Shown: in pieces, positions 7,339-14,604 of the stretch
Layout: each line of letters begins with the position of its first letter
Position numbering within the stretch: the first letter of the stretch is position 1
Source of the DNA: SHLQ01 sp964441145
GTDB lineage: Bacteria > Actinomycetota > Acidimicrobiia > Acidimicrobiales > SHLQ01
Assembly (NCBI GenBank): GCA_964441145.1
Contig: CAYTUB010000022.1
Location: forward strand, 1-34,780
DNA: 34,780 nucleotides
Direction: 5' to 3'
Notes under the pieces: generated by a model
Database searches by the model: none
Seen by the model: only the letters and a program-made list of their open reading frames with translations
What the model was told of the DNA's origin: nothing
Made by a program: the position numbers and the translations under genes

Positions 7339-8106
7339 GTGACCGGCTTCTTTTCCCGCCTCCTCCAACGTTCACTCGCTGCCGATGAACCTCGGATTGC
7401 CGGCGCGCCGACGTCGAGCAACAAGGCATCGTCATTTCATCTCAATTGGGAGGCGCCCCCCGTTGCTCTCGCCGAGGTACGAGCGACCATTGAGATCATC
7501 GAGCCACCGTCGGTCTCGATGCTCTACTTCTGGGCTTTGCAGGTGAGCTTCATGGGGCCAACGGGCCGAATCGGTGGCGCACACATCGGGCTACAGCACC
7601 ACCCGAGCTACCCCGGTAGCGGTGCAGTGAATTGGGGCGGCTACCGCGATGGCGCGGGAGAACTGGATGGTTCGGTCTCGGCCCTGCCATCGGCACTCAA
7701 CAACATCAACACCCGCACCTTTCCTTGGCAACCACGGACCCGGTACACCTTGCGGGTTTACCGATCGCCCGAGAGAGGTTGGCGAGGTTCGGTGGTCGAC
7801 GAAACAAGCGGGCAAGAAACCGTCATTCGCGACCTTTGGGTCGATGTCGATCATCTTGGGGCCCCCGTTGTGTGGAGTGAGGTCTTTGCCCACTGCGACC
7901 ACGCATCTGCGGCTGTTCGCTGGAGTGACCTCGTCGGTATCGGGATGGACGGAACGCGCCACGACATCAACGCCGTCCGAGTGAACTACCAGACGCACGC
8001 CGATGGCGGATGCGCGAACACCGATAGTTCCATCGATGACGATGGCTTCGTGCAACGGACCGCAACCGAACGTACCAACGAAACGGGTCACGTTCTCAAG
8101 AGGTAG
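7339..8106 (+). CDS. Unrecognised protein, probably beta-rich
   Basis: A 255-residue product starting at GTG 7339. I do not recognise the family. It has no signal peptide or membrane segment. The middle is rich in aromatic and Gly residues in alternating patterns (MLYFWALQVSFMGPTGRIGG, NWGGYRDGAG, WQPRTRYTLRVYRS, GWRGSVVDETSG), which suggests a beta-sandwich of the concanavalin/DUF3472-like type that might bind a carbohydrate or lipid. The C-terminal ~50 residues look flexible, with one conserved-looking Cys. Codon use matches its neighbours. It stands alone between a divergent VOC gene and a convergent lipoprotein gene. Confidence 0.75.
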   Translation: MTGFFSRLLQRSLAADEPRIAGAPTSSNKASSFHLNWEAPPVALAEVRATIEIIEPPSVSMLYFWALQVSFMGPTGRIGGAHIGLQHHPSYPGSGAVNWGGYRDGAGELDGSVSALPSALNNINTRTFPWQPRTRYTLRVYRSPERGWRGSVVDETSGQETVIRDLWVDVDHLGAPVVWSEVFAHCDHASAAVRWSDLVGIGMDGTRHDINAVRVNYQTHADGGCANTDSSIDDDGFVQRTATERTNETGHVLKR

Positions 8107-8189
8107 CCGCCCTCGCCGTTGTGGCCAAAACGACGAACCGACCCGCACCATTTAGCGATGCGAGCCGGCTCGTTTGGGGGAATTTGTGC

Positions 8190-8204
8190 GAGCCGTTGTG
8201 GCTC
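8190..8204. terminator. Weak hairpin after the acidic lipoprotein gene
   Basis: GAGCC-gttgt-GGCTC lies just past the stop of the minus-strand lipoprotein gene, and a perfect GAGCCGGCTC palindrome lies about 20 bases further on. There is no T tract, so termination at this convergent junction is only a guess. Confidence 0.35.
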
Positions 8205-8212
8205 AGCGGGAG

Positions 8213-8815
8213 TTACGCGATTGCGTTACCTTCAGCATCGATGACCCACCAGATGTCGTTGACGCCCTGGCCGTTGGTGTCACCAATGACCTCATCGTTC
8301 GCGAAACGGTAGAGAGGCCAACCGTTGTAGGTCGCCTGGATGGTGCCATCGCTGCGCTCGATCGAGCCAACAAGGTCAGCGTCAAGTGCGCCGCTTGGTG
8401 AGGTGATCTCTCCAACAACTGGCCATGCTGCGATGCAGTCGCCTTCGCATGCGCTGGTACCAGCACCCTGCTCGTCGTTGGTGAAGAGGTAGACGGTGTA
8501 TCCGTCAGCGTCGGTCAGGATCTGGCCGAGGTCGCTTTGTGCAAGGTTGAGGTCGTGAACGACGTCTTCCATGGCGTCATCTTCCATGGCTTCATCTTCC
8601 ATGGCCTCTTCGTCGTCTTCCATGGCTTCATCTTCCATGGCCTCTTCGTCGTCTTCCATCGCTTCTTCGTCGTCTTCCATGGCTTCATCTTCGCCATCGA
8701 CGACTTCCTCGACCTCTGCTTGAACAGCAGCGGCGGTATCGGTTACGTCGCTTCCGCATGCTGCGGCAATGAGTCCAAGTGCCATCAGTAGTGCAACGAT
8801 TTGGTGCTTACGCAT
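8213..8815 (-). CDS. Lipoprotein with acidic MED repeat and two PF03640-type modules
   Basis: A 200-residue secreted lipoprotein. The signal peptide ends in the lipobox LIAAAC, with Cys20 to be lipidated. Residues about 42-84 are a low-complexity tandem repeat of EDEAMEDD-type units. Two copies of the 'secreted repeat of unknown function' (Lipoprotein_15, PF03640) follow: one at DLGQILTDADGYTVYLFTND with CEGDCIAAWPVV, the other at IQATYNGWPLYRFAND. ATG 8815 is chosen because it begins the signal peptide and has GGAGAG upstream; the longer frame to 8899 has no supported start. The acidic spacer may bind cations or hold the domains off the membrane. Function of the family is unknown. Confidence 0.9.
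   Translation of the reverse strand: MRKHQIVALLMALGLIAAACGSDVTDTAAAVQAEVEEVVDGEDEAMEDDEEAMEDDEEAMEDEAMEDDEEAMEDEAMEDDAMEDVVHDLNLAQSDLGQILTDADGYTVYLFTNDEQGAGTSACEGDCIAAWPVVGEITSPSGALDADLVGSIERSDGTIQATYNGWPLYRFANDEVIGDTNGQGVNDIWWVIDAEGNAIA
8562..8690. repeat. Coding tandem microrepeat (MED/EAMEDDE units)
   Basis: On the plus strand this stretch is an irregular array of TCTTCCATGGC and TCTTCGTCG units of 12-21 bases, encoding the acidic spacer of the lipoprotein. Unit lengths keep frame. Such arrays change length by slippage, so strains may differ here. Confidence 0.85.
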
Positions 8816-9071
8816 TGTGTGTCTCTCCATTTGTGGGGGGTTGTATTGCGGGAACCAGGAGACAAGAAATGCACTCCCAATCCACCTCGAAAAAGGCACC
8901 TCTTACATGTTTCTTGACCTTGACGTGACCGGCGACAAGCAGGATGAAAAGAACTTCGGAACAGCCCCCTTGGTTGCCAAATCTCCGCACGAAATCTCCG
9001 TTATTGGCCCACTTCCATACGACCAGACCGCTATTCGCACCGACCATTGATCGTGGTCCTCGGCAACGTGT

Positions 9072-9098
9072 TGTCACACATCGGGCCAGTCCGGTGTC
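9072..9098 (+). promoter_or_regulatory. Possible ECF-type promoter of the first sigma-factor operon
   Basis: TGTCACA is followed after 16 bases by TGTC, with the ATG of the sigma gene nine bases later. The TGTCACA-N16-CGTC pattern is known for ECF41-type sigma factors, but this one lacks the ECF41 C-terminal domain, so the match may be chance. If real, the mRNA would be nearly leaderless, which fits the lack of a ribosome binding site. Confidence 0.3.
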
Positions 9099-9106
9099 AT
9101 AGAGAT

Positions 9107-9643
9107 ATGGAGGCGCAGCCGACGGTGGCACAACGTGGCGATCGAACCGACGCGCCGCCTGCCACCGATTATGCGATCTTCGAAGCGCTCTACCCGGATC
9201 TTCGGCGGTTCGCAGCCGTCGTCGGAGACGCCGATATGGACCCCGACGACCTTGTGCAAGACGCCCTCGTCTCCACGTTGCATCGGCACACCTTGACCAG
9301 CCTCGACCAACCCCAGGCATACCTAAAACGCGCGATGGTGAATCAGGTGTCGAACAAGCGACGTCGAGCTGGCCGCTTTCGGGCGCTGCTTCCGAAGCTG
9401 TCTCAAATCGAGATCACCATCGATGACTACCCCTCGGACCTGACCGTTCTCGATGAGCTCGCCCCGACCGATCGCGCGGTGATTTTCATGGCCGACGTCG
9501 AAGGGCTTCCCCACGATGTAGTCGCCACCGAGCTCGGACTGTCGTCCGCTGCTGTCCGCAAACGGGCGAGCCGAGCACGCGAGCAACTGCGCGGGCTGCT
9601 CAATGAGGATCCCGAGGTACCAAACGAAACGAGCCAGACGTGA
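9107..9643 (+). CDS. ECF-type RNA polymerase sigma factor
   Basis: A 178-residue sigma-70 family protein of extracytoplasmic-function type. Region 2 is FEALYPDLRRFAAVVGDADMDPDDLVQDALVSTL (given here in part as YPDLRRFA and PDDLVQDALV) and region 4 is the helix-turn-helix DVEGLPHDVVATELGLSS with AVRKRASRARE. There is no C-terminal extension. ATG 9107 gives the normal length; an earlier in-frame start at 9047 would add 20 residues without family similarity. Its stop overlaps the GTG of the next gene by four bases, so the next product, a membrane protein, is its likely co-regulated partner or anti-sigma factor. Confidence 0.85.
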   Translation: MEAQPTVAQRGDRTDAPPATDYAIFEALYPDLRRFAAVVGDADMDPDDLVQDALVSTLHRHTLTSLDQPQAYLKRAMVNQVSNKRRRAGRFRALLPKLSQIEITIDDYPSDLTVLDELAPTDRAVIFMADVEGLPHDVVATELGLSSAAVRKRASRAREQLRGLLNEDPEVPNETSQT

Positions 9644-10875
9644 GCACCGAACTTCTCGAACGACGCGCCGAACGCGGCGAGCCCCGTGGCGCTGCGAACA
9701 TCTGGGCCGATACCCAAACGCCCACCCCGAACCCTGGCGGCCCGCGAGGCGCGTGGGTGTTCCGCCTAGCTCTGGCGACGATCCTCATCGCAGCCGGCAT
9801 TGCGGTATTCGGGGCCCTCGGCAACGACCGTCCGGCCAGTACCGCCACGCAACCCGCCGATGATGCTTCGGAAAATCCATTGCCCGCTCCGCTGCTCATC
9901 GATGGGACGCCGCTGGAGTTCTTTGGTCGCACAACACCAACGTGGCAGCTCGACGATTGGGGCGCGGTTGCTTTCTCGACCGACCCCTCGTCCTTCTCTG
10001 CGCCAATGATTGGCATCACCCGGTCTGGAGGTGTGGAAAGGCGATGGTCTGCCAACATCGAGAGCCAGCAACAGCTCGATGAGCTGTGGAGTGAAGTCGT
10101 GCCATTGGGAAACTTCAACTGGGATGTAGTACCCGGCTCTCAAGTCATAGTGGCAAGTTGGGGTCGCGCGTCGATTAGCGAGACGTTCGAGCAGTACTGG
10201 TCGTTCGATTTCGGGGACCTTTCCCTCCTCGTTACCCCAGTTGATGAAACCCTTTGGCGTTACTTTCTCCCAGACAACAACCCGATCGAGACCCCGGCCG
10301 AGCCCGCCCTCTTGTCGTTCCTGGTAAATGATGTGTCCGCCGAGTTTGCGAACCTGGCGATCACCGAAATCGACGTCGATGTAGTTGGCCGATCGGGATA
10401 TCTGATCGATCAATCCACCACCGATCTCGGAGGACTCGGGGTCGACGAGGCCGCCCGCAACTTTGTCATTTGGGCCGATGGAGAGTTCGTGTATCAGTTG
10501 GCCTCGACCGACATCGAAGCATCGCTCGCCGATCTGCAATTGGTCGATCGCGAAGCCTGGACAACTGCCATCGACGAGGCCGAACCAATCGAGAGGCGAG
10601 ACGGTCCTGACTTGGCCAACCTCGCGTTGAACTGGCTCCTCCTGTTCCCTCTCGGTGGCTTCACGACAGCCTTGGTCTTTTCGAGAAGATCTTGGCCGCT
10701 TGGCGTAAAGATCGCCCTGCTCGTGGTCATCGGAGTAGCCGCCTCGCTTACCGCATCGCCGTTTAGTGCCTTCAACGCTGGATTGATCGGCGCAGTCGGC
10801 AGCAGTTGGTACGTCCAAAGAACCTTTGAAGAGGAGACCACACTCGAAGAAGAGCAACAGCCCGAGTCTGTCTAG
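9640..10875 (+). CDS. Membrane protein coupled to the ECF sigma factor
   Basis: A 411-residue protein that I do not recognise. A cytoplasmic N-terminal ~35 residues precede a membrane segment (VFRLALATILIAAGIAVFG); an extracellular domain of about 260 residues rich in Asp, Trp and Phe follows; then three further hydrophobic segments lie between about 326 and 392, with an acidic cytoplasmic tail. There is no zinc-finger anti-sigma motif. The GTGA overlap with the sigma gene and the topology suggest an unusual anti-sigma factor or a sensor controlled by it. Its TAG stop shares the palindrome CTAG with the stop of the convergent betA gene, leaving no room for a terminator. Confidence 0.8.
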   Translation: MSTELLERRAERGEPRGAANIWADTQTPTPNPGGPRGAWVFRLALATILIAAGIAVFGALGNDRPASTATQPADDASENPLPAPLLIDGTPLEFFGRTTPTWQLDDWGAVAFSTDPSSFSAPMIGITRSGGVERRWSANIESQQQLDELWSEVVPLGNFNWDVVPGSQVIVASWGRASISETFEQYWSFDFGDLSLLVTPVDETLWRYFLPDNNPIETPAEPALLSFLVNDVSAEFANLAITEIDVDVVGRSGYLIDQSTTDLGGLGVDEAARNFVIWADGEFVYQLASTDIEASLADLQLVDREAWTTAIDEAEPIERRDGPDLANLALNWLLLFPLGGFTTALVFSRRSWPLGVKIALLVVIGVAASLTASPFSAFNAGLIGAVGSSWYVQRTFEEETTLEEEQQPESV

Positions 10876-12539
10876 CTCTCCCCGTCGTGAAATTGGCCGG
10901 CAGTGGGGTTGCGGTACACCTCGGTGTAGTCGGCGGCGATCTGTTCGTTGCCGAGGATCATGTCGGCAGCCCGCTCGGCGATCATCATGACCGGGGCATA
11001 GATGTTGCCGTTGCTCACCGCGGGCAGCACTGAAGCGTCGACGGCGTAGAGACCTTCGGTTCCGTGTACTGCCATGGTGCGCGGGTCGACGACGGCCATC
11101 GGGTCTGACGCTGGCCCCATCTTGGCGGTGCAGCTCGGATGCAGCGCCGTCTCCGCGTCTCGGCGAATCCAATCGAGGATCTGCTCGTCGGTTTCCACTT
11201 CGGGACCCGGTGAGACCTCGCCGCCGTCGTAGGGGCCAAAGGCGGGCTGGCTCATGATGTGGCGGGTGGTGCGAATGGCTTCGACCCACTCTTTGCGATC
11301 GTTCTCCGTCGACAGATAGTTGAAGACGATCGCTGGTTTCTCGCGTGGGTTGGTGCTGCGGATCTTGACGCTGCCGCGCACGTCGGAGTACATCGGGCCC
11401 ACGTGCACCTGATAGCCATGACCGCCCTCGGGCGACGAGCCGTCGTAGCGAATCGCGATCGGCAAGAAGTGGTACATGAGGTTCGGGTACTCGACCTGAT
11501 CATTGCTGCGCACAAAGGCACCTGCCTCGAAATGGTTCGTTGCGGCCGGGCCGCGACGGGCCAGCCATTGCAGGCCAATGAAGGGCATGCGCCACTTGGC
11601 GTTGTAGGGCTGCATCGACACCGGCGCCTTGCACGAGTGCTGGATGTACACCTCGAGATGGTCCTGCAAGTTCTCGCCGACGCCCGGCAGGTCGCTGACC
11701 ACATCGATGCCCAACGATGAGAGATGCTCCCCATCGCCAACGCCGCTGAGCTGGAGCAGCTGTGGCGTGTTGAACGCTCCCCCACACGTAACCACGTTCT
11801 CCGCGTGGACGACCTTGGTCTTGCGGCCGCGTCGGTATTGCACGCCCGTTGCGCGGTTGCCGTCGAAGAGGATCTTGTCGGCTGTAGCGAGCGTTTCGAG
11901 GGTCAGGTTCGGGCGATCGAGCACCGGGTGTAGGTACGCCCGGGCAGCGCTGAGTCGGCGGCCGCGTTTCACGTTCTTATCGAACACCGCGAACCCCTCT
12001 TGGCGGAAGCCGTTGACGTCGCTGGTTGCCGGGAATCCGGCCTGCGGACCAGCGGCGAGCCACGCGTCGAACAGCGGGTTGCGGGCCGGGCCCGTCTCGA
12101 GTTCGAGCGGGCCATCGTCGCCGCGGAACTTATCGCCGCCGACGAGGCGATTCTCCATGCGCTTGAAGTACGGCAGGCAGTGGGCGTAGTCCCAGTGCTC
12201 CATGCCGTCGGCCTTCGCCCACCGGTCATAATCCATTGGGTTGCCCCGCTGAAAGATCATGCCGTTGATGCTGCTCGACCCACCGAGCACCTTGCCCCGA
12301 GCGTGATACACCTTGCGCCCAAACATGTGTGGCTCGGGTTCGGTCTCGTACTTCCAGTCGTAGAAGCGACTACCGATCGGATACGTGAGTGCGGCTGGCA
12401 TGTGAATGAACACGTCCCAGCGCCAGTCCTTGCGGCCGGCTTCGAGCACGAGCACCGAGTTGCTGGGGTCCGCGCTGAGGCGATTCGCCAGCGCACACCC
12501 AGCACTTCCCCCGCCCACAATCACGTAGTCATACTTCAC
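10872..12539 (-). CDS. betA: GMC oxidoreductase, choline dehydrogenase-like
   Basis: A 555-residue FAD enzyme of the glucose-methanol-choline family, the usual BetA length. It starts with the dinucleotide-binding motif YDYVIVGGGSAGCALANRLS, has the GMC signature 1 GKVLGGSSSINGM, signature 2 GAFNTPQLLQLSGVG, and the C-terminal catalytic region ALHPSCTAKMG with NGNIYAPVMMIAE. The MQPYNAKWRMPFIGLQWL and HFEAGAFVRS segments are those of choline dehydrogenases rather than of alcohol or aryl-alcohol oxidases. The reaction is choline to betaine aldehyde, giving the osmoprotectant betaine after BetB, which is not in the window. The start is GTG 12539; a CACCTAGGTG palindrome lies 22 bases upstream. 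Confidence 0.9.
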   Translation of the reverse strand: MKYDYVIVGGGSAGCALANRLSADPSNSVLVLEAGRKDWRWDVFIHMPAALTYPIGSRFYDWKYETEPEPHMFGRKVYHARGKVLGGSSSINGMIFQRGNPMDYDRWAKADGMEHWDYAHCLPYFKRMENRLVGGDKFRGDDGPLELETGPARNPLFDAWLAAGPQAGFPATSDVNGFRQEGFAVFDKNVKRGRRLSAARAYLHPVLDRPNLTLETLATADKILFDGNRATGVQYRRGRKTKVVHAENVVTCGGAFNTPQLLQLSGVGDGEHLSSLGIDVVSDLPGVGENLQDHLEVYIQHSCKAPVSMQPYNAKWRMPFIGLQWLARRGPAATNHFEAGAFVRSNDQVEYPNLMYHFLPIAIRYDGSSPEGGHGYQVHVGPMYSDVRGSVKIRSTNPREKPAIVFNYLSTENDRKEWVEAIRTTRHIMSQPAFGPYDGGEVSPGPEVETDEQILDWIRRDAETALHPSCTAKMGPASDPMAVVDPRTMAVHGTEGLYAVDASVLPAVSNGNIYAPVMMIAERAADMILGNEQIAADYTEVYRNPTAGQFHDGES

Positions 12540-12561
12540 CGCGAAAGTCTGGACCAGGTCT

Positions 12562-12571
12562 CACCTAGGTG
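12562..12571. promoter_or_regulatory. CACCTAGGTG palindrome upstream of betA
   Basis: A perfect 10-base palindrome, TCTCACCTAGGTGCGA in context, lies 22 bases before the GTG start of betA. It could be an operator. No regulator gene is next to it. Confidence 0.3.
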
Positions 12572-12596
12572 CGAAACCCAGACCGGCGCAATGAAT

Positions 12597-12652
12597 GGGG
12601 TCAGACCCTGTCCATTGCGCGGTGAAATGACAGGGGTCTGACCCCTTTTCTT
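12597..12652. repeat. REP-like hairpin with GGGGTCAGACCC / GGGTCTGACCCC arms
   Basis: GGGGTCAGACCCTGTCCATT at 12597-12616 is matched by the inverted AATGACAGGGGTCTGACCCC at 12626-12645, with a 9-base loop and TTTTCTTT after it. One base is missing and one added between arms. It resembles an intrinsic terminator on the plus strand, but no plus-strand gene ends here, so a REP-type mobile palindrome is more likely; GGGGTCAGACCCC-cored palindromes are common in many genomes. Confidence 0.8.
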
Positions 12653-12674
12653 TCATGGCTGTGCCCGGTGTCTC

Positions 12675-12704
12675 CTTATCCATAGGACGATTCTATGGAC
12701 TAAG
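12675..12704. promoter_or_regulatory. Operator-like inverted repeat upstream of the YeiH-family gene
   Basis: CTTATCCATAG and CTATGGACTAAG form an inverted repeat around a 7-base centre, with one extra base in the right arm. It lies about 50 bases before the ATG at 12754. AT content is higher than the surroundings. It may bind a dimeric repressor of the exporter gene. Confidence 0.45.
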
Positions 12705-12753
12705 AGCTACATGGGGGCTAGGCGACACGGTGTCGACAGGTCACGCTGAAGTT

Positions 12754-13788
12754 ATGGCATTGCCGCCCCTTCTCCGCAGACCACTTCGGTCCACATCACC
12801 CGAAGCGAACTCAACCCATGACGCCGTCACCCTGGCGCCGGGTCTCCTTCTTGCAACAGGAGTCGCCGTCGCAGCGTGGTGGCTTGCATCCTTCGGGACC
12901 ATCTCGACGCTCACCGTCGCCGTCATTGTCGGAATGATGCTGGGGAACTCGCCCGTCGGTCTTGAGCGATTTCGCCCAGGCCTTCACTACGCAGGCAAAA
13001 GCCTGCTGCGAGTCGGAGTGGTGTTGCTCGGCATGCGATTGTCGGTGGCCCAGGTCGGCGAGCTCGGTCTTCCCGTGATCGCCGTGATTGCCGCAACTGT
13101 CGCCGCGACGTTCTTTGGGACCCAAGCCCTCGGCCGCCGCTTAGGGGTATCGGGTCCGCTGTCGCTGTTGATAGCCACCGGGTACTCGATCTGCGGAGCA
13201 TCAGCCATCGCCGCAATGGAAAGCACCTCCGACGCGGAAGAGGAAGAGGTGGCCGCAGCGATCGGGCTGGTCACGCTGGCCGGCACGATTGCAATGTTCG
13301 CCATACCTGCACTCGGTTCGTGGCTCGCCCTGAACGACGAACAGTTTGCAATCTGGGCCGGAGCGAGCATCCATGATGTTGCACAGGTGGTTGCCGCAGG
13401 CGCGACACGTGGCCCCGAAGTTCTCGCTGCGGCGGTCGTCGTCAAGCTGACACGGGTTCTCCTGTTGGCACCGTTGGTTGCAGGGGTGAGTGCTCGCCGA
13501 CAACGGCAAAGTCCAACGGGGACCGGCACAACGCCACTCATCCCTGGCTTTGTCCTCGGGTTCCTTCTTCTCCTGGCAATGCGAAGCAGCGGCCTCGTGC
13601 CCGACGTCGTCGTCGACACGGTCGCCGCCGCCGAACGAATGATCTTCGCCATTGCGCTCGTTGGCCTAGGCGCTGGGGTTCAACTGAGCCGACTCCGCAA
13701 GCTTGGCGGGGCGCCTCTTCTCCTCGGGGCGATCGCTGCTGTTCTGGTGGGCGGTGTCAGCCTCGGTGCAGTGTTGATCGCCACATGA
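12754..13788 (+). CDS. YeiH/UPF0324 family putative sulfate exporter
   Basis: A 344-residue membrane protein with about ten hydrophobic segments. Family motifs include LTVAVIVGMMLGN, FARPGLHYAGKSLLRVGVVLLG-like sequence (here RPGLHYAGKSLLRVGVVLLG), ATGYSICGASAIAA, and GASIHDVAQVVAAG. These fix it as YeiH/YadS-type (UPF0324); 'sulfate exporter' is the customary name, while the real substrate is uncertain. ATG 12754 gives the normal family length; the frame is open back to 12655, but the extra 33 residues are unlike the family and start at the edge of the REP-like hairpin. The ribosome binding site is weak (GAAG). It is convergent with udp with six bases between stops. Confidence 0.9.
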   Translation: MALPPLLRRPLRSTSPEANSTHDAVTLAPGLLLATGVAVAAWWLASFGTISTLTVAVIVGMMLGNSPVGLERFRPGLHYAGKSLLRVGVVLLGMRLSVAQVGELGLPVIAVIAATVAATFFGTQALGRRLGVSGPLSLLIATGYSICGASAIAAMESTSDAEEEEVAAAIGLVTLAGTIAMFAIPALGSWLALNDEQFAIWAGASIHDVAQVVAAGATRGPEVLAAAVVVKLTRVLLLAPLVAGVSARRQRQSPTGTGTTPLIPGFVLGFLLLLAMRSSGLVPDVVVDTVAAAERMIFAIALVGLGAGVQLSRLRKLGGAPLLLGAIAAVLVGGVSLGAVLIAT

Positions 13789-13794
13789 GTCGAG

Positions 13795-14553
13795 CTAGTT
13801 AATCAGCAAGCGTGCCGCTGCCACCACGACGTCGACCGCGGTGCTCTCGCTCTTGCGAACCGTCTCCATGTCGGGGATCTCTTCGTCGTCGCGAGCGACG
13901 ATCACTCCGGCGACGCAACCAGCTCGAAGTCCAGAGCTCGCACACATGGTGAGCAAGGTGGCGGACTCCATCTCGTAATTGAGAACCCCCATCGAGCGCC
14001 ACTCATCGAGCGAGCCGCGGAAGTGTTCAACGACCCGACCAGAGAACGTGTCGTAGCGTTCCTGGCCGGGGTAGAAGGTGTCGGTCGATGCAGAGACACC
14101 CACGTGGACACGTTCGCTCACGGCTCTCGCCGCCGACACGAGCGCCTCTGTGCAGGCGAAGTTGGCGACTGCCGGGAACTCGGGCGGCGCGAAGTGATTG
14201 CTCGCTCCATCGAGGCGCACCGACGCGGTGGTCACGATCACGTCACCGGCGAGGACATCGGCTTGGATGCCGCCCGTCGTACCGACACGTAAGAAGGTCC
14301 GTACCCCGAGCTGCGCCAGCTCTTCGACTGCGATGGACGTCGATGGACCGCCGATACCCGTCGAGCACACGACGATGGTCGTGCCGTCGAGTTTGCCTAG
14401 CCACGACGTGAACTCTCGATGTGAGGCGAGAAACTGCGGCTCATCGAGCAAGCCTGCGATCTTCTCCACCCGCTGCGGATCGCCCGGCACAATCGCCAAG
14501 GTCGCCCCACCGAGCATTGCGGTATCGAGTCCGAGGTGGAAAGTCTCTGCCAT
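13795..14553 (-). CDS. udp: Uridine phosphorylase
   Basis: A 252-residue hexameric nucleoside phosphorylase that splits uridine with phosphate to uracil and ribose 1-phosphate in pyrimidine salvage. The similarity to E. coli Udp, as I remember it, is very strong and collinear from FHLG at the N-terminus to the end: GATLAIVPGDPQRVEKIA, STGIGGPSTSIAVEELAQLG, VTTASVRLDGAS, DTFYPGQERYDTFSGRVVEH, and NYEMESATLLTMCASSGLRA. Phosphate-binding (GDPxR, GTTG) and uracil-binding (TFYPGQERYD) motifs are intact. Such closeness between an actinobacterium and enterobacteria suggests horizontal transfer. It stands alone, with no deaminase or transporter beside it. Confidence 0.95.
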   Translation of the reverse strand: MAETFHLGLDTAMLGGATLAIVPGDPQRVEKIAGLLDEPQFLASHREFTSWLGKLDGTTIVVCSTGIGGPSTSIAVEELAQLGVRTFLRVGTTGGIQADVLAGDVIVTTASVRLDGASNHFAPPEFPAVANFACTEALVSAARAVSERVHVGVSASTDTFYPGQERYDTFSGRVVEHFRGSLDEWRSMGVLNYEMESATLLTMCASSGLRAGCVAGVIVARDDEEIPDMETVRKSESTAVDVVVAAARLLIN

Positions 14554-14604
14554 CGGACGAGAGTACTCGCCGCCCCGTCCAGCAGAGTGTTGGTTGGGGC
14601 TGTG

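Noticed and set aside
8562..8690. Short repeats resembling a CRISPR array
   Set aside because: Units are 12-21 bases, contiguous and in frame within the lipoprotein gene; there are no spacers or cas genes.
8769..9050. 93-codon plus-strand frame between the lipoprotein and sigma genes
   Set aside because: It starts inside the lipoprotein gene on the other strand, has no ribosome binding site and no recognisable sequence; the divergent promoters must lie here.
9766..11289. 507-codon minus-strand frame across the membrane-protein gene and the end of betA
   Set aside because: It overlaps two supported genes, shows Arg/His-rich shadow composition and has no recognisable domain.
12655..12753. N-terminal extension of the YeiH-like protein to ATG 12655
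   Set aside because: The 33 extra residues are unlike the family, begin at the tail of a REP-like hairpin and would cover the inverted repeat at 12675.
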